The notes beneath the pieces are model-generated. The model had not been told where the DNA came from. It was given only the letters and a program-made list of their open reading frames with translations, and searched no databases. From Pseudomonadota bacterium (GTDB lineage Bacteria > Pseudomonadota > Alphaproteobacteria > Rhizobiales > Hyphomicrobiaceae), in contig JAFAFW010000052.1 in assembly GCA_023423275.1 (NCBI GenBank), forward strand, positions 1 through 64,000: a stretch of DNA of 64,000 bases, in the 5' to 3' direction. How positions within the stretch are numbered: the stretch's first letter is position 1; each line of letters opens with the position of its first letter. The translations under genes were made by a program, and so were the position numbers. Shown here piece after piece: positions 35,922 to 45,617 of this stretch.

Positions 35922-37094
35922 ATGCTGCAGCTCGCGGAAAATCTCAACCGCTTGGGGACGGAAACAGCATTCGAGGTGCTGGCCCGGGCCGCCGACCTGC
36001 AGCGGCAGGGCCACGACATTATCAACCTCGGCATCGGCCAGCCGGACTTTCAGACGCCGCAACATATCGTCGAAGCCGCTATCAAAGCGCTGCGTGACGG
36101 CCATCACGGCTATACGCCTGCCCAGGGCATTCTTCCGCTGCGTGAGGCGGTCTCAGCCGACCTGAAGCGCCGTCATGGCGTAGAGGTGTCTCCCAACAAC
36201 GTCGTCATCATGCCGGGCGGCAAGCCGACGATGTTCTTCGCCATCATGATGTTCGGTACGCCTGAGACCGAAATCATGTATCCGGACCCGGGCTTCCCGA
36301 TCTATCGCTCGATGATCCAGTACACAGGCGCCAAGCCGGTGCCGATCGCGCTTAAGGAAGAGAACGGCTTTGCCTTCAGCGCTGATGAGGTGCTGGCGCA
36401 GATTACGCCGAAAACCAGCCTGATCATCATCAACAGCCCCGGCAATCCGACCGGCGGCGCGGTTCCTGAAGAAGAGATCCGCAAGCTGGTGAAGGGACTT
36501 GAGAAGCATCCGAACGTCGCTGTCATGTCGGACGAGATCTACAGCCAGATGCTCTACGACGGCCGCGAGCACGTCAGCTTCCTGCGCTTCCCGGAAATCC
36601 GCGACCGGCTGATCATCCTCGACGGTTGGTCGAAGACCTATGCGATGACCGGCTGGCGTCTCGGCTTCAGCATCTGGCCGGATGCGCTGGTCGAGAAGAT
36701 CGTGCGGCTGGCCGTGAACTGCCATTCGTGCGTCAACGCGCCGACGCAGTTCGCCGGCATCGCCGCGCTCGAAGGCCCGCAGGACGACGTGCATAAGATG
36801 GTCCGGGCCTTCGATGAGCGCCGCCGCGCCATCGTGCCGATGCTGAACCAGCTTCCGGGGTTCACCTGTGTCAATCCGGGCGGCGCGTTCTATGCGTTTC
36901 CGAACATCACCGGCACCGGCATGACGGCCAAGGAACTGCAGAACAAGATGCTGGAGACGGCTGGCGTGGCGACTGTCGCAGGCACCAGCTTCGGCGTGTT
37001 CGGCGAGGGTTATATCCGGTTCTCGTACGCCAATTCGATCGAGAATATCCGCACCGCGATCCAGCGCAGCGGAACGCTGCTGACGGAGAAGTGA
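35922..37094 (+). CDS. Class I/II pyridoxal-phosphate aminotransferase
   Basis: 390 residues with fold type I motifs. These include NLGIGQPDFQTP near the N-terminus, NSPGNPTGG for substrate binding, SDEIYSQMLYDG, and the Schiff-base lysine in DGWSKTYAMTGWRLGF (about residue 237). It transfers amino groups from an L-amino acid to a 2-oxo acid; which amino acid is not clear (aspartate or aromatic types are possible). A good ribosome site (gaaggggac) precedes it. It is a single gene, convergent with the amidohydrolase. Confidence 0.9.
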   Translation: MLQLAENLNRLGTETAFEVLARAADLQRQGHDIINLGIGQPDFQTPQHIVEAAIKALRDGHHGYTPAQGILPLREAVSADLKRRHGVEVSPNNVVIMPGGKPTMFFAIMMFGTPETEIMYPDPGFPIYRSMIQYTGAKPVPIALKEENGFAFSADEVLAQITPKTSLIIINSPGNPTGGAVPEEEIRKLVKGLEKHPNVAVMSDEIYSQMLYDGREHVSFLRFPEIRDRLIILDGWSKTYAMTGWRLGFSIWPDALVEKIVRLAVNCHSCVNAPTQFAGIAALEGPQDDVHKMVRAFDERRRAIVPMLNQLPGFTCVNPGGAFYAFPNITGTGMTAKELQNKMLETAGVATVAGTSFGVFGEGYIRFSYANSIENIRTAIQRSGTLLTEK

Positions 37095-37103
37095 GGCAGG
37101 CGG

Positions 37104-37131
37104 CGCGCGCCGGACTGCGACCCGGCGCGCG
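37104..37131. terminator. GC-rich hairpin between convergent genes
   Basis: A 10-bp perfect stem (CGCGCGCCGG / CCGGCGCGCG) with an 8-base loop lies 10 bases after the aminotransferase stop and 31 bases from the amidohydrolase stop. No T-tract is present, so it may act as a pause or a bidirectional terminator. Confidence 0.5.
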
Positions 37132-37161
37132 TTGATCGACGGATAATCCCGGACGACGCGG

Positions 37162-38508
37162 CTAGATCGTCTTCTTGAAGATCTTCCCGTCTTTCATGAT
37201 CACGACGAAATTCTTGTCCGGGTCCGCGATGAGATCGAGCTTTTCGAGCGGATTGCCGTCGACCAGCAGCATATCCGCAAGTGCACCTTCCGCGATGACG
37301 CCAAGCTTGCCGGGATAAGGACTGCGCTTTCCGGACAGCGCCAGAAGCTCGGCATTCGTACTGGTTGCCATGGTGAGCGCTTCCGCGGGTGTATACCACT
37401 GCACGAGTGAAGCCAGGATCGCGCCCTGTCGCTGAGCCAGCGCTTGGGAGAACAAAACGTCGGTCCCCCACGCGGTTTTGATGTTGTACGTCTTCGCCAA
37501 TTCGTAGGTTTTGGCGATCCCCGACCAGATCTGATCGGCTTTGATCCGCTGGATCGAACCAGGCGGGAAGCCTTGGCGCATCTCCTCGGGGAGCGGCTGC
37601 AGGCTCAGCCAGATGCCCTTTTCCGCAATCAGTTTCGCCGTCGCGTCATCCATGAGGAAGCCGTGCTCGATGCATTTCACGCCCGCCGCTATCGATCGCT
37701 GGATGGCGGCGGGCGTAAAGGCGTGCGCGGTAACGTAGGTTCCCCAGTTCTCGGCTGCTTCGACGGCGGCGCGCAGCTCCGTTTCCGTGAACGTCGACAC
37801 GTCGATGGGACTGAAGGGGGATGATACGCCGCCGCCCGCCGTCAGCTTGATTTGAGAGGCGCCCTGCATGAGCTGCTCGCGGACGCGCAGGCGAACCTCG
37901 TCGGGACTGTCGGCGACCATGCTGCCGCCGATCTGTTCCATGCGGGTGAGATGCCCCACCGTCCTTGGCAGATCGGAGACTTGACGGAAATCGCCATGTC
38001 CGCTCGTGACTGTGATGATCGCGCCGGATGGAAAGATGCGCGGTCCGGCAATCACGCCTTCGTCGATGGCGCGTTTGAGACCGAAGACCGGTCCGCCAAC
38101 ATCGCGAACACTCGTGAAGCCGCGCATGAGGGTGTCGCGTGCTTCGGCGCCGGCCACGAGATTATTGAACCCGACGTCGCCGCTGATTGCTTGCGCCGGC
38201 GCAGGCCGGATCAACATCGCGTGCCAGTGCGCATCGATCAGACCCGGCATCAGCGTCCGGCCGCCACCGGCGATGATCGTGGTTGTGGCGCTGCGATCGA
38301 CCGGGATCGGATCATTGGATATTTTCTCGATCGTGTTCGCGCGCACGAGAACATTCATGCTGGCGCTGAGCGTATTGCTCCTGCCGTCAAAGATGCGGAC
38401 GTTCTCGAAAAGCGTGGCGGTCGGCGGGGCAACAGCGCCGTGTTGCGCGAAGGCGCCCGTATGTAGGACGCAAAGAAGTGAGAGGGCGGCGGCCGTCCGG
38501 CACAGCAT
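37162..38508 (-). CDS. Secreted amidohydrolase family protein
   Basis: 448 residues from the ATG at 38508, with AGGAG upstream. A signal peptide (MLCRTAAALSLLCVLHTGAFAQ) precedes an amidohydrolase TIM barrel. The HxH metal motif is DAHWHA, later His residues are YVTAHAFTPAA and CIEHGF, and the last Asp is TAWGTDVLF. A composite beta domain closes the chain (LGVIAEGALADMLLVDGNPLEKLD). It looks most like imidazolonepropionase/Xaa-Pro dipeptidase-type amidohydrolases that act outside the cytoplasm. The substrate is unknown. Confidence 0.87.
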   Translation of the reverse strand: MLCRTAAALSLLCVLHTGAFAQHGAVAPPTATLFENVRIFDGRSNTLSASMNVLVRANTIEKISNDPIPVDRSATTTIIAGGGRTLMPGLIDAHWHAMLIRPAPAQAISGDVGFNNLVAGAEARDTLMRGFTSVRDVGGPVFGLKRAIDEGVIAGPRIFPSGAIITVTSGHGDFRQVSDLPRTVGHLTRMEQIGGSMVADSPDEVRLRVREQLMQGASQIKLTAGGGVSSPFSPIDVSTFTETELRAAVEAAENWGTYVTAHAFTPAAIQRSIAAGVKCIEHGFLMDDATAKLIAEKGIWLSLQPLPEEMRQGFPPGSIQRIKADQIWSGIAKTYELAKTYNIKTAWGTDVLFSQALAQRQGAILASLVQWYTPAEALTMATSTNAELLALSGKRSPYPGKLGVIAEGALADMLLVDGNPLEKLDLIADPDKNFVVIMKDGKIFKKTI

Positions 38509-38644
38509 TGGGTTTCTCCTGCAATCCCCCTTGCGGACCATTGTAAGGCCAGAATCCGCGTAATTGTTAACCGCGCGGATTGATCTCGCTCTGTGGTTAA
38601 TCAGAGCGGTACGGCTGCGATCGGACTGCTGTCGGCGCCCCGGC

Positions 38645-39097
38645 TTACGGATTAAGCCGCCAGATCTCATAGTTGAGCGCTGCCGCGTAGCTCACCCACG
38701 CCAGATAAGGCAGGAACAATGCCGCCGCCACTCCGCTGACGCGCCGCGCCGTGAGGATGAACAGGGCGATGGCGATCCACAGAACAGCGATCACGGCGAA
38801 GGCGGCGCCAATCTGATGCAAGCCGAACATGACCCACGACCAGGCCGCGTTGAGGACAAGCTGAACGATCCAGATCGCCACCGGCGGGCTCGCGCCTTCG
38901 GCGTTCCAGACGAGCCATCCGGCGAATGCGATCATGAAATAGAGGACGGCCCAGACCGGTGGGAATACCCAGTTCGGCGGTGTCCAGGAGGGTTTGGCCA
39001 GGGCCTGATACCAATCACCCGGCAGAAACAGAGAGCCAATCGAGGCGGCTGCCATCGCGGCTGCCATGAACACCACAAACCCGACGACTGGCCGCAT
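38645..39097 (-). CDS. tspO: TspO/MBR family tryptophan-rich sensory protein
   Basis: 150 residues from the ATG at 39097. Five hydrophobic helices are visible, together with the family signature of loop 1 and helix 2 (WTPPNWVFPPVWAVLYFMIAFAGW) and LVLNAAWSWVMFGLH in helix 3. Bacterial TspO binds porphyrins and is linked to light and oxidative responses. Trp content is high, as expected. It stands about 60 bases downstream of the methyltransferase/ATP-grasp gene in the same direction, so co-transcription is likely. Confidence 0.9.
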   Translation of the reverse strand: MRPVVGFVVFMAAAMAAASIGSLFLPGDWYQALAKPSWTPPNWVFPPVWAVLYFMIAFAGWLVWNAEGASPPVAIWIVQLVLNAAWSWVMFGLHQIGAAFAVIAVLWIAIALFILTARRVSGVAAALFLPYLAWVSYAAALNYEIWRLNP

Positions 39098-39158
39098 CTT
39101 TCCCTCTCGACGGCGCAGAATGCACCGCCGCCATTGTGCCGGAAGCCGAGTCGGCCTG

Positions 39159-41138
39159 CTACCTCGCTGCGGCTTCGGCGCTTGCGCTGGCCGCTGCGGC
39201 ATGTGCACCGTTCGCGGCCGACTGCAGCTTGGCGATAATGCCGATCCGCTCCTCGGCGGCAGCCAGGATCTGACCCAGCAACTCCGCGTAGCGAATACCC
39301 TGGAAGCCCGCCATGATGTTGAGCTTTCCATCCCAGCACCAGCCTGGGTTGGGGTTCACTTCGAGCAGCTTGATCTCGCCCTTGGAGTCGGCGCGAAAAT
39401 CGAAACGGGCATAGTCACGGCAACCGAGACGCTCGAACAGACGCGCCGAATGCTCGATCAACTGCGATTGCACGTGATCGGGCAGGCTTACGGCCTCCTG
39501 ATAGCGGATCTGCGTCCAGTAAGGGCTGTCGGGCTCCCATTTGGATTCGTAGCCAAGGATGCGCGGTAGCGACGGATCGAGGCTGGAGAAATCGACCTCC
39601 AGCAGCGGCAGCGCGCGCAGGCCCTGGTCCGGATTGCCAACCAAGCTAACGGAGAATTCCGGTCCAGTCAGGTATTCCTGTACCAGCACCGGCCGGCGCG
39701 GAAACTCCGCGCGCAGCCGTTCCAGATAGTCGAGCAGCGCGCGCTCGTTGCTGACGACAGCGTCCTTGGTGATGCCCTGCGAGCTGTCGCCGTAGTTGGG
39801 CTTCAGCAGCGCCGGGAATACCGACGGCAGGGTCGCGCCCTGGTCGCCCGGCCGGACGTAGGTTTCGAGCGGCACGGGAACATCCAGCGTCATCGCGACG
39901 GCGCGCACCAGCCCTTTGTCGTAGCAGGCGGCCAGCGCGCCGGGGCCGGCACCCGTATAGGGAATGCCGAGCGCGTCCAGCATGGCCGGGACGTGCAACT
40001 CCTTGAAGGGGTCGTTGTTCAGCCCCTCGTCGCACAGATTGAGGACGAAGTCGGTCCTCAGTCCGGCGAGATCGCGTTCCAGAGTCGCGTGATTGTCGAG
40101 ATAGCGGAAATTGTAATTCGGCAACGTCGATAGCGCGTCCTTGAGGCGACGGATGGTCTCCATGTCCTCGGGATTGAATGCACCGTTGCGTTTGACCGTA
40201 TCCGGCAGACGATGGTCGCCGAGCAGAACCGTGACCTCGCGCTGCCGGACCTTGCCGCGTGCCCTGCGCGCCGGAAGCACCGGTGCGTCGGCGGTCAACA
40301 GAATGCGGCGCGCCATCATGCCGAGATCCTGGTCGCGGTCGGACTGGGCTTCGGCATGGCCGTGGTGGCGCACGTTGCGGAAACCGCATTTCTCCAGGAG
40401 CTTGGTGATGCCTTCCTTGGTGTAGAGGCGTTCCGCATAGAACTGGTCGGCGATCACGCCCATCTCGTCGTGGACGATGACCTCGCGGCTGATCAGGCGC
40501 TCGCGATCCTGGCTGATCGAGCGCTCACGACACACGAAGTGATGCTCGTCGATCCATTCCCAGGAGCGGCGGTCGAAATGTTCGGCCATGTAGGCGCCAT
40601 CGGTGATGTCGAGCACGATCTGGCCGGTTGGGCGCAGGATCTTGCCGACCGTCGTCAGGACCTTCTCGTCGTCCTTCTTGTTCGAGAAGTAGCCGAACGA
40701 ATTGCCCATGATGGCAACGCAGTCGAAGCTGTTCTCGGTGAGGCGCGGGTTGCGCGCGTCGCCTTCCTTGAAGACGACCTGCAGCCCCTCGTTCTGTGCC
40801 CGTTTGCGAGCCAGGCGGACGAGATAGCGTGAACGGTCGACGCCGGTAACGTTTTTGAAGCCGCGCCGCGCCAGTTCAATGCAGTGGCGGCCCTGGCCGC
40901 AGCACAGGTCGAGGATCGTGCTATGCGGCTGAATGGCCGCCGCCGACACGATGAAATCCACCTCGCGGCGGGTGTTCTCGATGTTTTCGACCACATCGCC
41001 GTCGGTCTTCACATAGAGAGCGTTGAAGAGCTTGCGCCACCATTCCTGTGGCAGATGAGCTTCGAGGTCCGCGACCGGACCGAGACAGGAGCGCGCTGGC
41101 GCGCGCCGAGGACGCTTCACCTTCGCAACCGTGGCCAT
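39159..41138 (-). CDS. Fusion of class I SAM methyltransferase and D-Ala-D-Ala-ligase-like ATP-grasp
   Basis: 659 residues. Residues about 70 to 285 form a class I methyltransferase, with motif I ILDLCCGQGRHCIELARRG and the later VGKILRPTGQIVLDI. Residues about 305 to 635 form an ATP-grasp unit like D-Ala-D-Ala ligase: FVLNLCDEG, TGAGPGALAACYDKGLVR, FPALLKPNYGDSSQGI, VQEYLTGPEFSVSLVG and IKLLEVNPNPGW, which holds the metal-binding Glu and Asn. Such ligases join a carboxylate to an amine using ATP. The fusion suggests that ligation and methylation act on the same small molecule. The product is unknown. Both active sites look intact. Start at 41138 is good. Confidence 0.85.
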   Translation of the reverse strand: MATVAKVKRPRRAPARSCLGPVADLEAHLPQEWWRKLFNALYVKTDGDVVENIENTRREVDFIVSAAAIQPHSTILDLCCGQGRHCIELARRGFKNVTGVDRSRYLVRLARKRAQNEGLQVVFKEGDARNPRLTENSFDCVAIMGNSFGYFSNKKDDEKVLTTVGKILRPTGQIVLDITDGAYMAEHFDRRSWEWIDEHHFVCRERSISQDRERLISREVIVHDEMGVIADQFYAERLYTKEGITKLLEKCGFRNVRHHGHAEAQSDRDQDLGMMARRILLTADAPVLPARRARGKVRQREVTVLLGDHRLPDTVKRNGAFNPEDMETIRRLKDALSTLPNYNFRYLDNHATLERDLAGLRTDFVLNLCDEGLNNDPFKELHVPAMLDALGIPYTGAGPGALAACYDKGLVRAVAMTLDVPVPLETYVRPGDQGATLPSVFPALLKPNYGDSSQGITKDAVVSNERALLDYLERLRAEFPRRPVLVQEYLTGPEFSVSLVGNPDQGLRALPLLEVDFSSLDPSLPRILGYESKWEPDSPYWTQIRYQEAVSLPDHVQSQLIEHSARLFERLGCRDYARFDFRADSKGEIKLLEVNPNPGWCWDGKLNIMAGFQGIRYAELLGQILAAAEERIGIIAKLQSAANGAHAAAASASAEAAAR

Positions 41139-41342
41139 GATGGACGTGAGTCCTTTTGCATTCCGCTGGCATCAGCGGCGGAAGCTTTCCTCGCTCCCGT
41201 CAGCCGGCCCCGCAGCCTGGCACTATACGAGACCCCTCTGGTCTCCAACGCGCCACTACTTAGCGGGTCGCGATTCCAATTCAAGAGAGATTCTGCGGAT
41301 AATGAAATGAGAGGCGGGAACTGTGATCTGAATTCATATTCA

Positions 41343-42641
41343 TCACGCACGCCGCTGAAACGTCGCGATGAAAAATCCGTCCGTCGCATGGCGAGCGGGT
41401 GTCAGCAGAAGGGCATCGTCTTGGCCGTCGGCGGAGTCGGGCGGCGGCGTCTCAAGAGACGAACGCCAACGCTCAGCAAACGGCTCGACTTGAAAGTCCG
41501 GATGGCGCGCGATGAACGCGGCAGCCTGCTGCTGGTTTTCCTCCGGGAGCAGCGAACACGTCACGTAAACGAGGCGTCCGCCCGGCTTGACCAGCGCCGA
41601 GCCGAGATCGAGTACGGCGCGCTGGTCGGCGATGCGGTCCGTCAGGTTCTGCGGTTTCACGCGCCATTTGGCGTCGGGCCGCCGTCTCCACACACCGGAG
41701 CCGGTGCAGGGGGCGTCGACGAATACAAGATCGAAGCGCGGGCCAAGCGCGCGCACGACGGGTTCCTGCCCTGCCATCATGACCTGGACGTTCCGCGTGC
41801 CGGCCCGCTTCAGGCGCTCGAAGATGGGACGAAGCTGCATGCGATCGGAATCGTAGGCGTGGATCTGCCCGGTGTTCTGCATCACGGCCGATAGGGCGAG
41901 TGTCTTGCCGCCGGCGCCCGCGCAGAGATCCATGACCTGCATGCGTGGTCCGGGACCGGAAAGCTGCACGGCAAGCTGGCTGCCTTCGTCCTGGACTTCC
42001 CACCAGCCTTTGCCGTGTCCGGGCTCGGCTTCGACGTTGGGTGTCCGGCCGGCGCCGGCCGGTGGCGGGAGGCGCACACCGATGGGGGACCACGGCGCTG
42101 CCTGTGCGCCAAATCTTTGCAGGGCCTTGAGGACTTTGTCCCGATCCGCCTTGAGCGTGTTCACCCTGAGATCGACAGGGGCGCGCTGCGCCAGAGCCTC
42201 GCCTTCGCGCAAGGCCCCCTCCTCCCCGAATACGGACACGAATGAGGACATCAGCCAATCCGGGATGTCGGCACGGACGTGTGGAGGCGTATCCGGAGGC
42301 AAGTCGCGGGACAGATTGGCTTTCTCGGTCGCGCTCAGAGGCGCCAACGCGTGCTCCGAACCGTCGGCAGCGGCAATCACGTCATCAGGCCACATGCCGA
42401 GTGCTGCCGGAGCGGCAGCGAGGACGAGGGCACGGGCATGGTCGTTGTCCATCCGCGCGGCCAGGGACAGGCGGCGGCGCAACACGTCATAGACCAGATT
42501 GCCGATCGCCGCGCGGTCGCCCGATCCGGCAAACCGGTGCGCCCGGCCCCAATCGGCCAGGGACTGCGCGGCGGGACGGTGCCGGCTCAGGATCTCGTCC
42601 AGCACCTCGACTGCGGCCTGGAGTCTGGCGCCTTGTCTCAT
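41343..42641 (-). CDS. RsmB/NOP-family RNA (cytosine-5) methyltransferase
   Basis: 432 residues. An N-terminal NusB-like helical domain (about 1 to 130) precedes the methyltransferase. Motif I is MDLCAGAGGKTLAL, motif IV is VDAPCTGSGVWRR with its Cys, and motif VI is YVTCSLLPEEN with the catalytic Cys. It methylates cytosine in rRNA (RsmB acts on C967 of 16S rRNA in E. coli). The exact target here is inferred. It lies 3 bases after the MAPEG gene and is part of the guaB-MAPEG-rsmB operon. Confidence 0.9.
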   Translation of the reverse strand: MRQGARLQAAVEVLDEILSRHRPAAQSLADWGRAHRFAGSGDRAAIGNLVYDVLRRRLSLAARMDNDHARALVLAAAPAALGMWPDDVIAAADGSEHALAPLSATEKANLSRDLPPDTPPHVRADIPDWLMSSFVSVFGEEGALREGEALAQRAPVDLRVNTLKADRDKVLKALQRFGAQAAPWSPIGVRLPPPAGAGRTPNVEAEPGHGKGWWEVQDEGSQLAVQLSGPGPRMQVMDLCAGAGGKTLALSAVMQNTGQIHAYDSDRMQLRPIFERLKRAGTRNVQVMMAGQEPVVRALGPRFDLVFVDAPCTGSGVWRRRPDAKWRVKPQNLTDRIADQRAVLDLGSALVKPGGRLVYVTCSLLPEENQQQAAAFIARHPDFQVEPFAERWRSSLETPPPDSADGQDDALLLTPARHATDGFFIATFQRRA

Positions 42642-42644
42642 GGC

Positions 42645-43073
42645 TTAGAATCCCGTGGCGGCGACGCGCCAGACGATCAGCGTCCACATCGCCAAGACCG
42701 CGAAAAAGCCGATCATGAACACCGGTCCGCGCAGCATCACGATGTTGCTGGTGACGTGTATCATCGTGTGCGCCACGCGCGAGGCGACGAAAAGCCAGGC
42801 GAGCCCGAGCATCCAGCCGTCGACCGTACGCGTCATGAGTGCGAACGCGGCCGCAGCGAAGAAGAGCACGGGAACCTCGAACAGGTTCTTGTAGTTGTTC
42901 GCCGCTTTCAGGGCTGCAGCGTTCCAATCGGCGTTCGACGCCAGAGCCAGATCCTGCGTACTCTGACCGCGTTCCTTCTGCGAGAGCGCCCGCGCGCGTG
43001 CCATCAGGATCAGCACCACGAATGTCAGCAGCACTTGTGCCGCGGCCGGGAGGACGATCAGGTTTTGCGCCAT
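42645..43073 (-). CDS. MAPEG family membrane protein
   Basis: 142 residues from the ATG at 43073. Four hydrophobic segments and the MAPEG signature region are present (ALKAANNYKNLFEVPVLFFAAAAFAL, then LFVASRVAHTMIHVTSN). MAPEG proteins are small membrane enzymes related to glutathione transferases and eicosanoid synthases. In bacteria the substrates are mostly unknown. It sits 10 bases after the guaB stop and 3 bases before rsmB. Confidence 0.88.
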   Translation of the reverse strand: MAQNLIVLPAAAQVLLTFVVLILMARARALSQKERGQSTQDLALASNADWNAAALKAANNYKNLFEVPVLFFAAAAFALMTRTVDGWMLGLAWLFVASRVAHTMIHVTSNIVMLRGPVFMIGFFAVLAMWTLIVWRVAATGF

Positions 43074-43083
43074 GATCGCCGGA

Positions 43084-44583
43084 TCACCCGTTGCCGGGGT
43101 AGTTCGGGCTTTCGCGCGTAATGCCGACACCGTGTGTGTGGCTCTCGCGAATGGCTGCCGGTGAGATGCGGACGAACTTTGCGCGTGCCTGCAGCTCATC
43201 CAGACTGCGCGCTCCGACGTAACCCATGCCGGCGCGAAGCCCGCCGACGAGCTGATGCAGGACAGCGCCGACCGGCCCCTTGTACGGAACCTGGCCTTCG
43301 ATGCCTTCGGGGACCAGCTTCAACGTGTCCTTCACTTCCTGCTGGAAGTAGCGGTCGGCACTGCCGCGCGCCATCGCGCCCACCGATCCCATGCCGCGAT
43401 ACGACTTATAGGTGCGGCCCTGATAGAGATAGGTCTCGCCTGGGCTCTCGTCGGTGCCGGCGAGCAGCGCGCCCACCATCACCGCGCTGGCACCGGCCGC
43501 GCTGGGCTTGGTGATGTCGCCCGAGAATTTCACGCCGCCGTCGGCGATGATCGGGTGGCCGGTCTTCCGCGCTTCGGTCACGCAGTTCAGGATGGCGGTG
43601 AGCTGCGGAACGCCGACGCCCGCGACGATGCGCGTCGTGCAGATCGAACCAGGGCCGATACCGACTTTCACCGCGTCTGCGCCAGCGTCGAGGAGCGCGC
43701 GCGTGGCGTCGCCCGTCGCCACGTTCCCCGCAATCACCTGCGTGCTGTTGGACAGCTTCTTGATACGCGCCACGGCATCGATGACCTTGCGCGAATGGCC
43801 ATGCGCGGTGTCCACGACGATCAAGTCGCAACCCGCGCCGATCAGACGCTCCGTACGCTCATGGCCATCTTCGCCGACTGTGGTCGCGGCGGCAACGCGG
43901 AGGCGTCCCTGGTCATCCTTGCAGGCGTTGGGAAACTGCGCAGCTTTTTCGATGTCCTTGACGGTAATCAGGCCGACGCAGCGATAGTCCTCATCGACGA
44001 CCAGCAGCTTTTCGATCCTGTTCTGGTGGAGAAGACGCTTGGCTTCCTCGCGGCCGACGCCGGACCGGACCGTTATGAGCCTGTCTTTGGTCATCAGCTC
44101 GGAGACGGGTGTCGCACGGTTGGTGGCAAAGCGTACATCGCGGTGGGTCAGAATGCCGACCAGTTTACCGAGTTGACGCGCGTTGCTCGGGTTCTCGACA
44201 ACCGGGATTCCCGAGATCCGGTTGTCTTCCATAAGCCGCAGCGCATCCGCCAATGTCGCCGATGGTCCGATCGTCACAGGATTGATGACCATCCCGCTTT
44301 CGAACTTCTTGACGGCTTCCACTTCCCGGGCCTGCAACTCTGGCGTGAGATTTCTGTGGATCACACCGACTCCGCCGGATTGGGCCATGGCAATCGCCAG
44401 CCGCGCCTCGGTCACCGTATCCATGGCCGAAGAAAGGATTGGGATATTCAGGCCAACGGACTTTGTGACATGGGTCGAAACTTCGACCTGGCCGGGCATG
44501 ATTTCAGAGGCTTGCGGTACGAGCAGGACGTCGTCGAAGGTCAGCCCGACATCCTCAATGATATCGATCGGGCGTGCGGCCAT
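43084..44583 (-). CDS. guaB: Inosine-5'-monophosphate dehydrogenase GuaB
   Basis: 499 residues of a TIM barrel. Two CBS domains are inserted (about 95 to 210, e.g. LMEDNRISGIPVVENPS and DRLITVRSGVGREEAK). The catalytic loop GIGPGSICTTRIVAGVGVPQ contains the active Cys (about residue 310). The flap and later motif YRGMGSVGAM is present. It oxidises IMP to XMP with NAD, the first committed step to GMP. It heads an operon with the MAPEG gene and rsmB. Length is typical. Confidence 0.97.
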   Translation of the reverse strand: MAARPIDIIEDVGLTFDDVLLVPQASEIMPGQVEVSTHVTKSVGLNIPILSSAMDTVTEARLAIAMAQSGGVGVIHRNLTPELQAREVEAVKKFESGMVINPVTIGPSATLADALRLMEDNRISGIPVVENPSNARQLGKLVGILTHRDVRFATNRATPVSELMTKDRLITVRSGVGREEAKRLLHQNRIEKLLVVDEDYRCVGLITVKDIEKAAQFPNACKDDQGRLRVAAATTVGEDGHERTERLIGAGCDLIVVDTAHGHSRKVIDAVARIKKLSNSTQVIAGNVATGDATRALLDAGADAVKVGIGPGSICTTRIVAGVGVPQLTAILNCVTEARKTGHPIIADGGVKFSGDITKPSAAGASAVMVGALLAGTDESPGETYLYQGRTYKSYRGMGSVGAMARGSADRYFQQEVKDTLKLVPEGIEGQVPYKGPVGAVLHQLVGGLRAGMGYVGARSLDELQARAKFVRISPAAIRESHTHGVGITRESPNYPGNG

Positions 44584-44710
44584 GGTGCGGGCTCCTCACG
44601 GGTGAAATGCGTCTCAACGCGAAGACGATTTCGACACGCGCATAGCACGTGGGCGCCGCCAAAGGAAGCGTATGCACCTGCGCTGGCCGTGGATCAAATC
44701 GTGATCGGGG

Positions 44711-45604
44711 TCACTGCGATGATATGCGCTCGCCCGAGCTTTTCCGCAAGCTGCGTAACCCTTGGTCGAATCCGACGCCGGCGAGGATCAGGCCGAGACC
44801 GGCATAGTCGGTGACGATCGGCCGCTCGCCGAGGATGACAACAGATCCGACGACCGCAAAGACCGGGATCAGCAGCGTTCCAAGCGCCGCGGTTCCGCCC
44901 GGCACTCGTTCCAGCAGCTCAAACCAGAGAAAATAGGCAAGAGCCAAGGCCAGCACGACGTGATAGGCGAACGCGCCTGCGACCATCGGGCTCGATACAT
45001 CGACTCGCGGGGTTTCGAACGCCAGCATCCCGACGACGGCGACAGCCGAGCCGATGCCGAGCTGCCACGCCGTCATGCCGAGCGGGTCCGCCGGTATGCG
45101 GTGAAGTTTGACATAGACGGTCCCGGTCGCCCAGGAGATCGCGGCACCGAGCACGTAGATCAACCCGAGAGGGATGGTCCCGGACGCCAAGGCCGGCCAG
45201 TACGGCCGTGACAACAGGGCGAGGCCCACCGCGCCGCACGCGAGGGCCATCGCCCGCAGCCCATCGATCCGTTCACCCGCGAAAATCGCGCCGAACAGGG
45301 CCGCCCACATCGGCATCGTGAAGGTCAGGATCGCCGCACGCGACGCCGGCATGGCCAATTGCGCGAACACGACGAACATATTGAATCCGGCCACGTTCAG
45401 CATGGCCGAGATGAAGAGTTCGCCCCGATGCCCTGACGGGACCGCAAGAGAACGGCCGAGCGCGCGCGCCAGGATTGCCAGCAGCGTTGCGCCGAGCCCT
45501 AGTCCCAAGGCGCGGATGGCCCAAGGCGAAAAGCCGTTGAGGGCGATCTTCACCGCGGGCCAATTGAGGCCCCAAAACAGAGCTGACACCCAGATCCGCC
45601 ACAA
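44711..45604 (-). CDS. DMT-superfamily transporter (EamA domains)
   Basis: About 297 residues from a TTG at 45604; a GTG at 45589 or an ATG at 45652 are other options, the last overlapping the rlmE end by 35 bases. There are ten hydrophobic segments in two EamA halves (first half starts VSALFWGLNWPAVKIAL, second starts LIYVLGAAISWATGTVYVKL). DMT exporters move amino acids, nucleosides or other metabolites; the substrate is unknown. It follows rlmE closely and is likely in a ppx-rlmE-eamA transcript. The start is uncertain. Confidence 0.83.
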   Translation of the reverse strand: MWRIWVSALFWGLNWPAVKIALNGFSPWAIRALGLGLGATLLAILARALGRSLAVPSGHRGELFISAMLNVAGFNMFVVFAQLAMPASRAAILTFTMPMWAALFGAIFAGERIDGLRAMALACGAVGLALLSRPYWPALASGTIPLGLIYVLGAAISWATGTVYVKLHRIPADPLGMTAWQLGIGSAVAVVGMLAFETPRVDVSSPMVAGAFAYHVVLALALAYFLWFELLERVPGGTAALGTLLIPVFAVVGSVVILGERPIVTDYAGLGLILAGVGFDQGLRSLRKSSGERISSQ

Positions 45605-45617
45605 GGCGCAGCCGTCC

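Noticed and set aside
43255..44814. Plus-strand frame of 519 codons opposite guaB
   Set aside because: GuaB on the minus strand has all catalytic motifs; the opposite frame is a composition effect of GC-rich codons.
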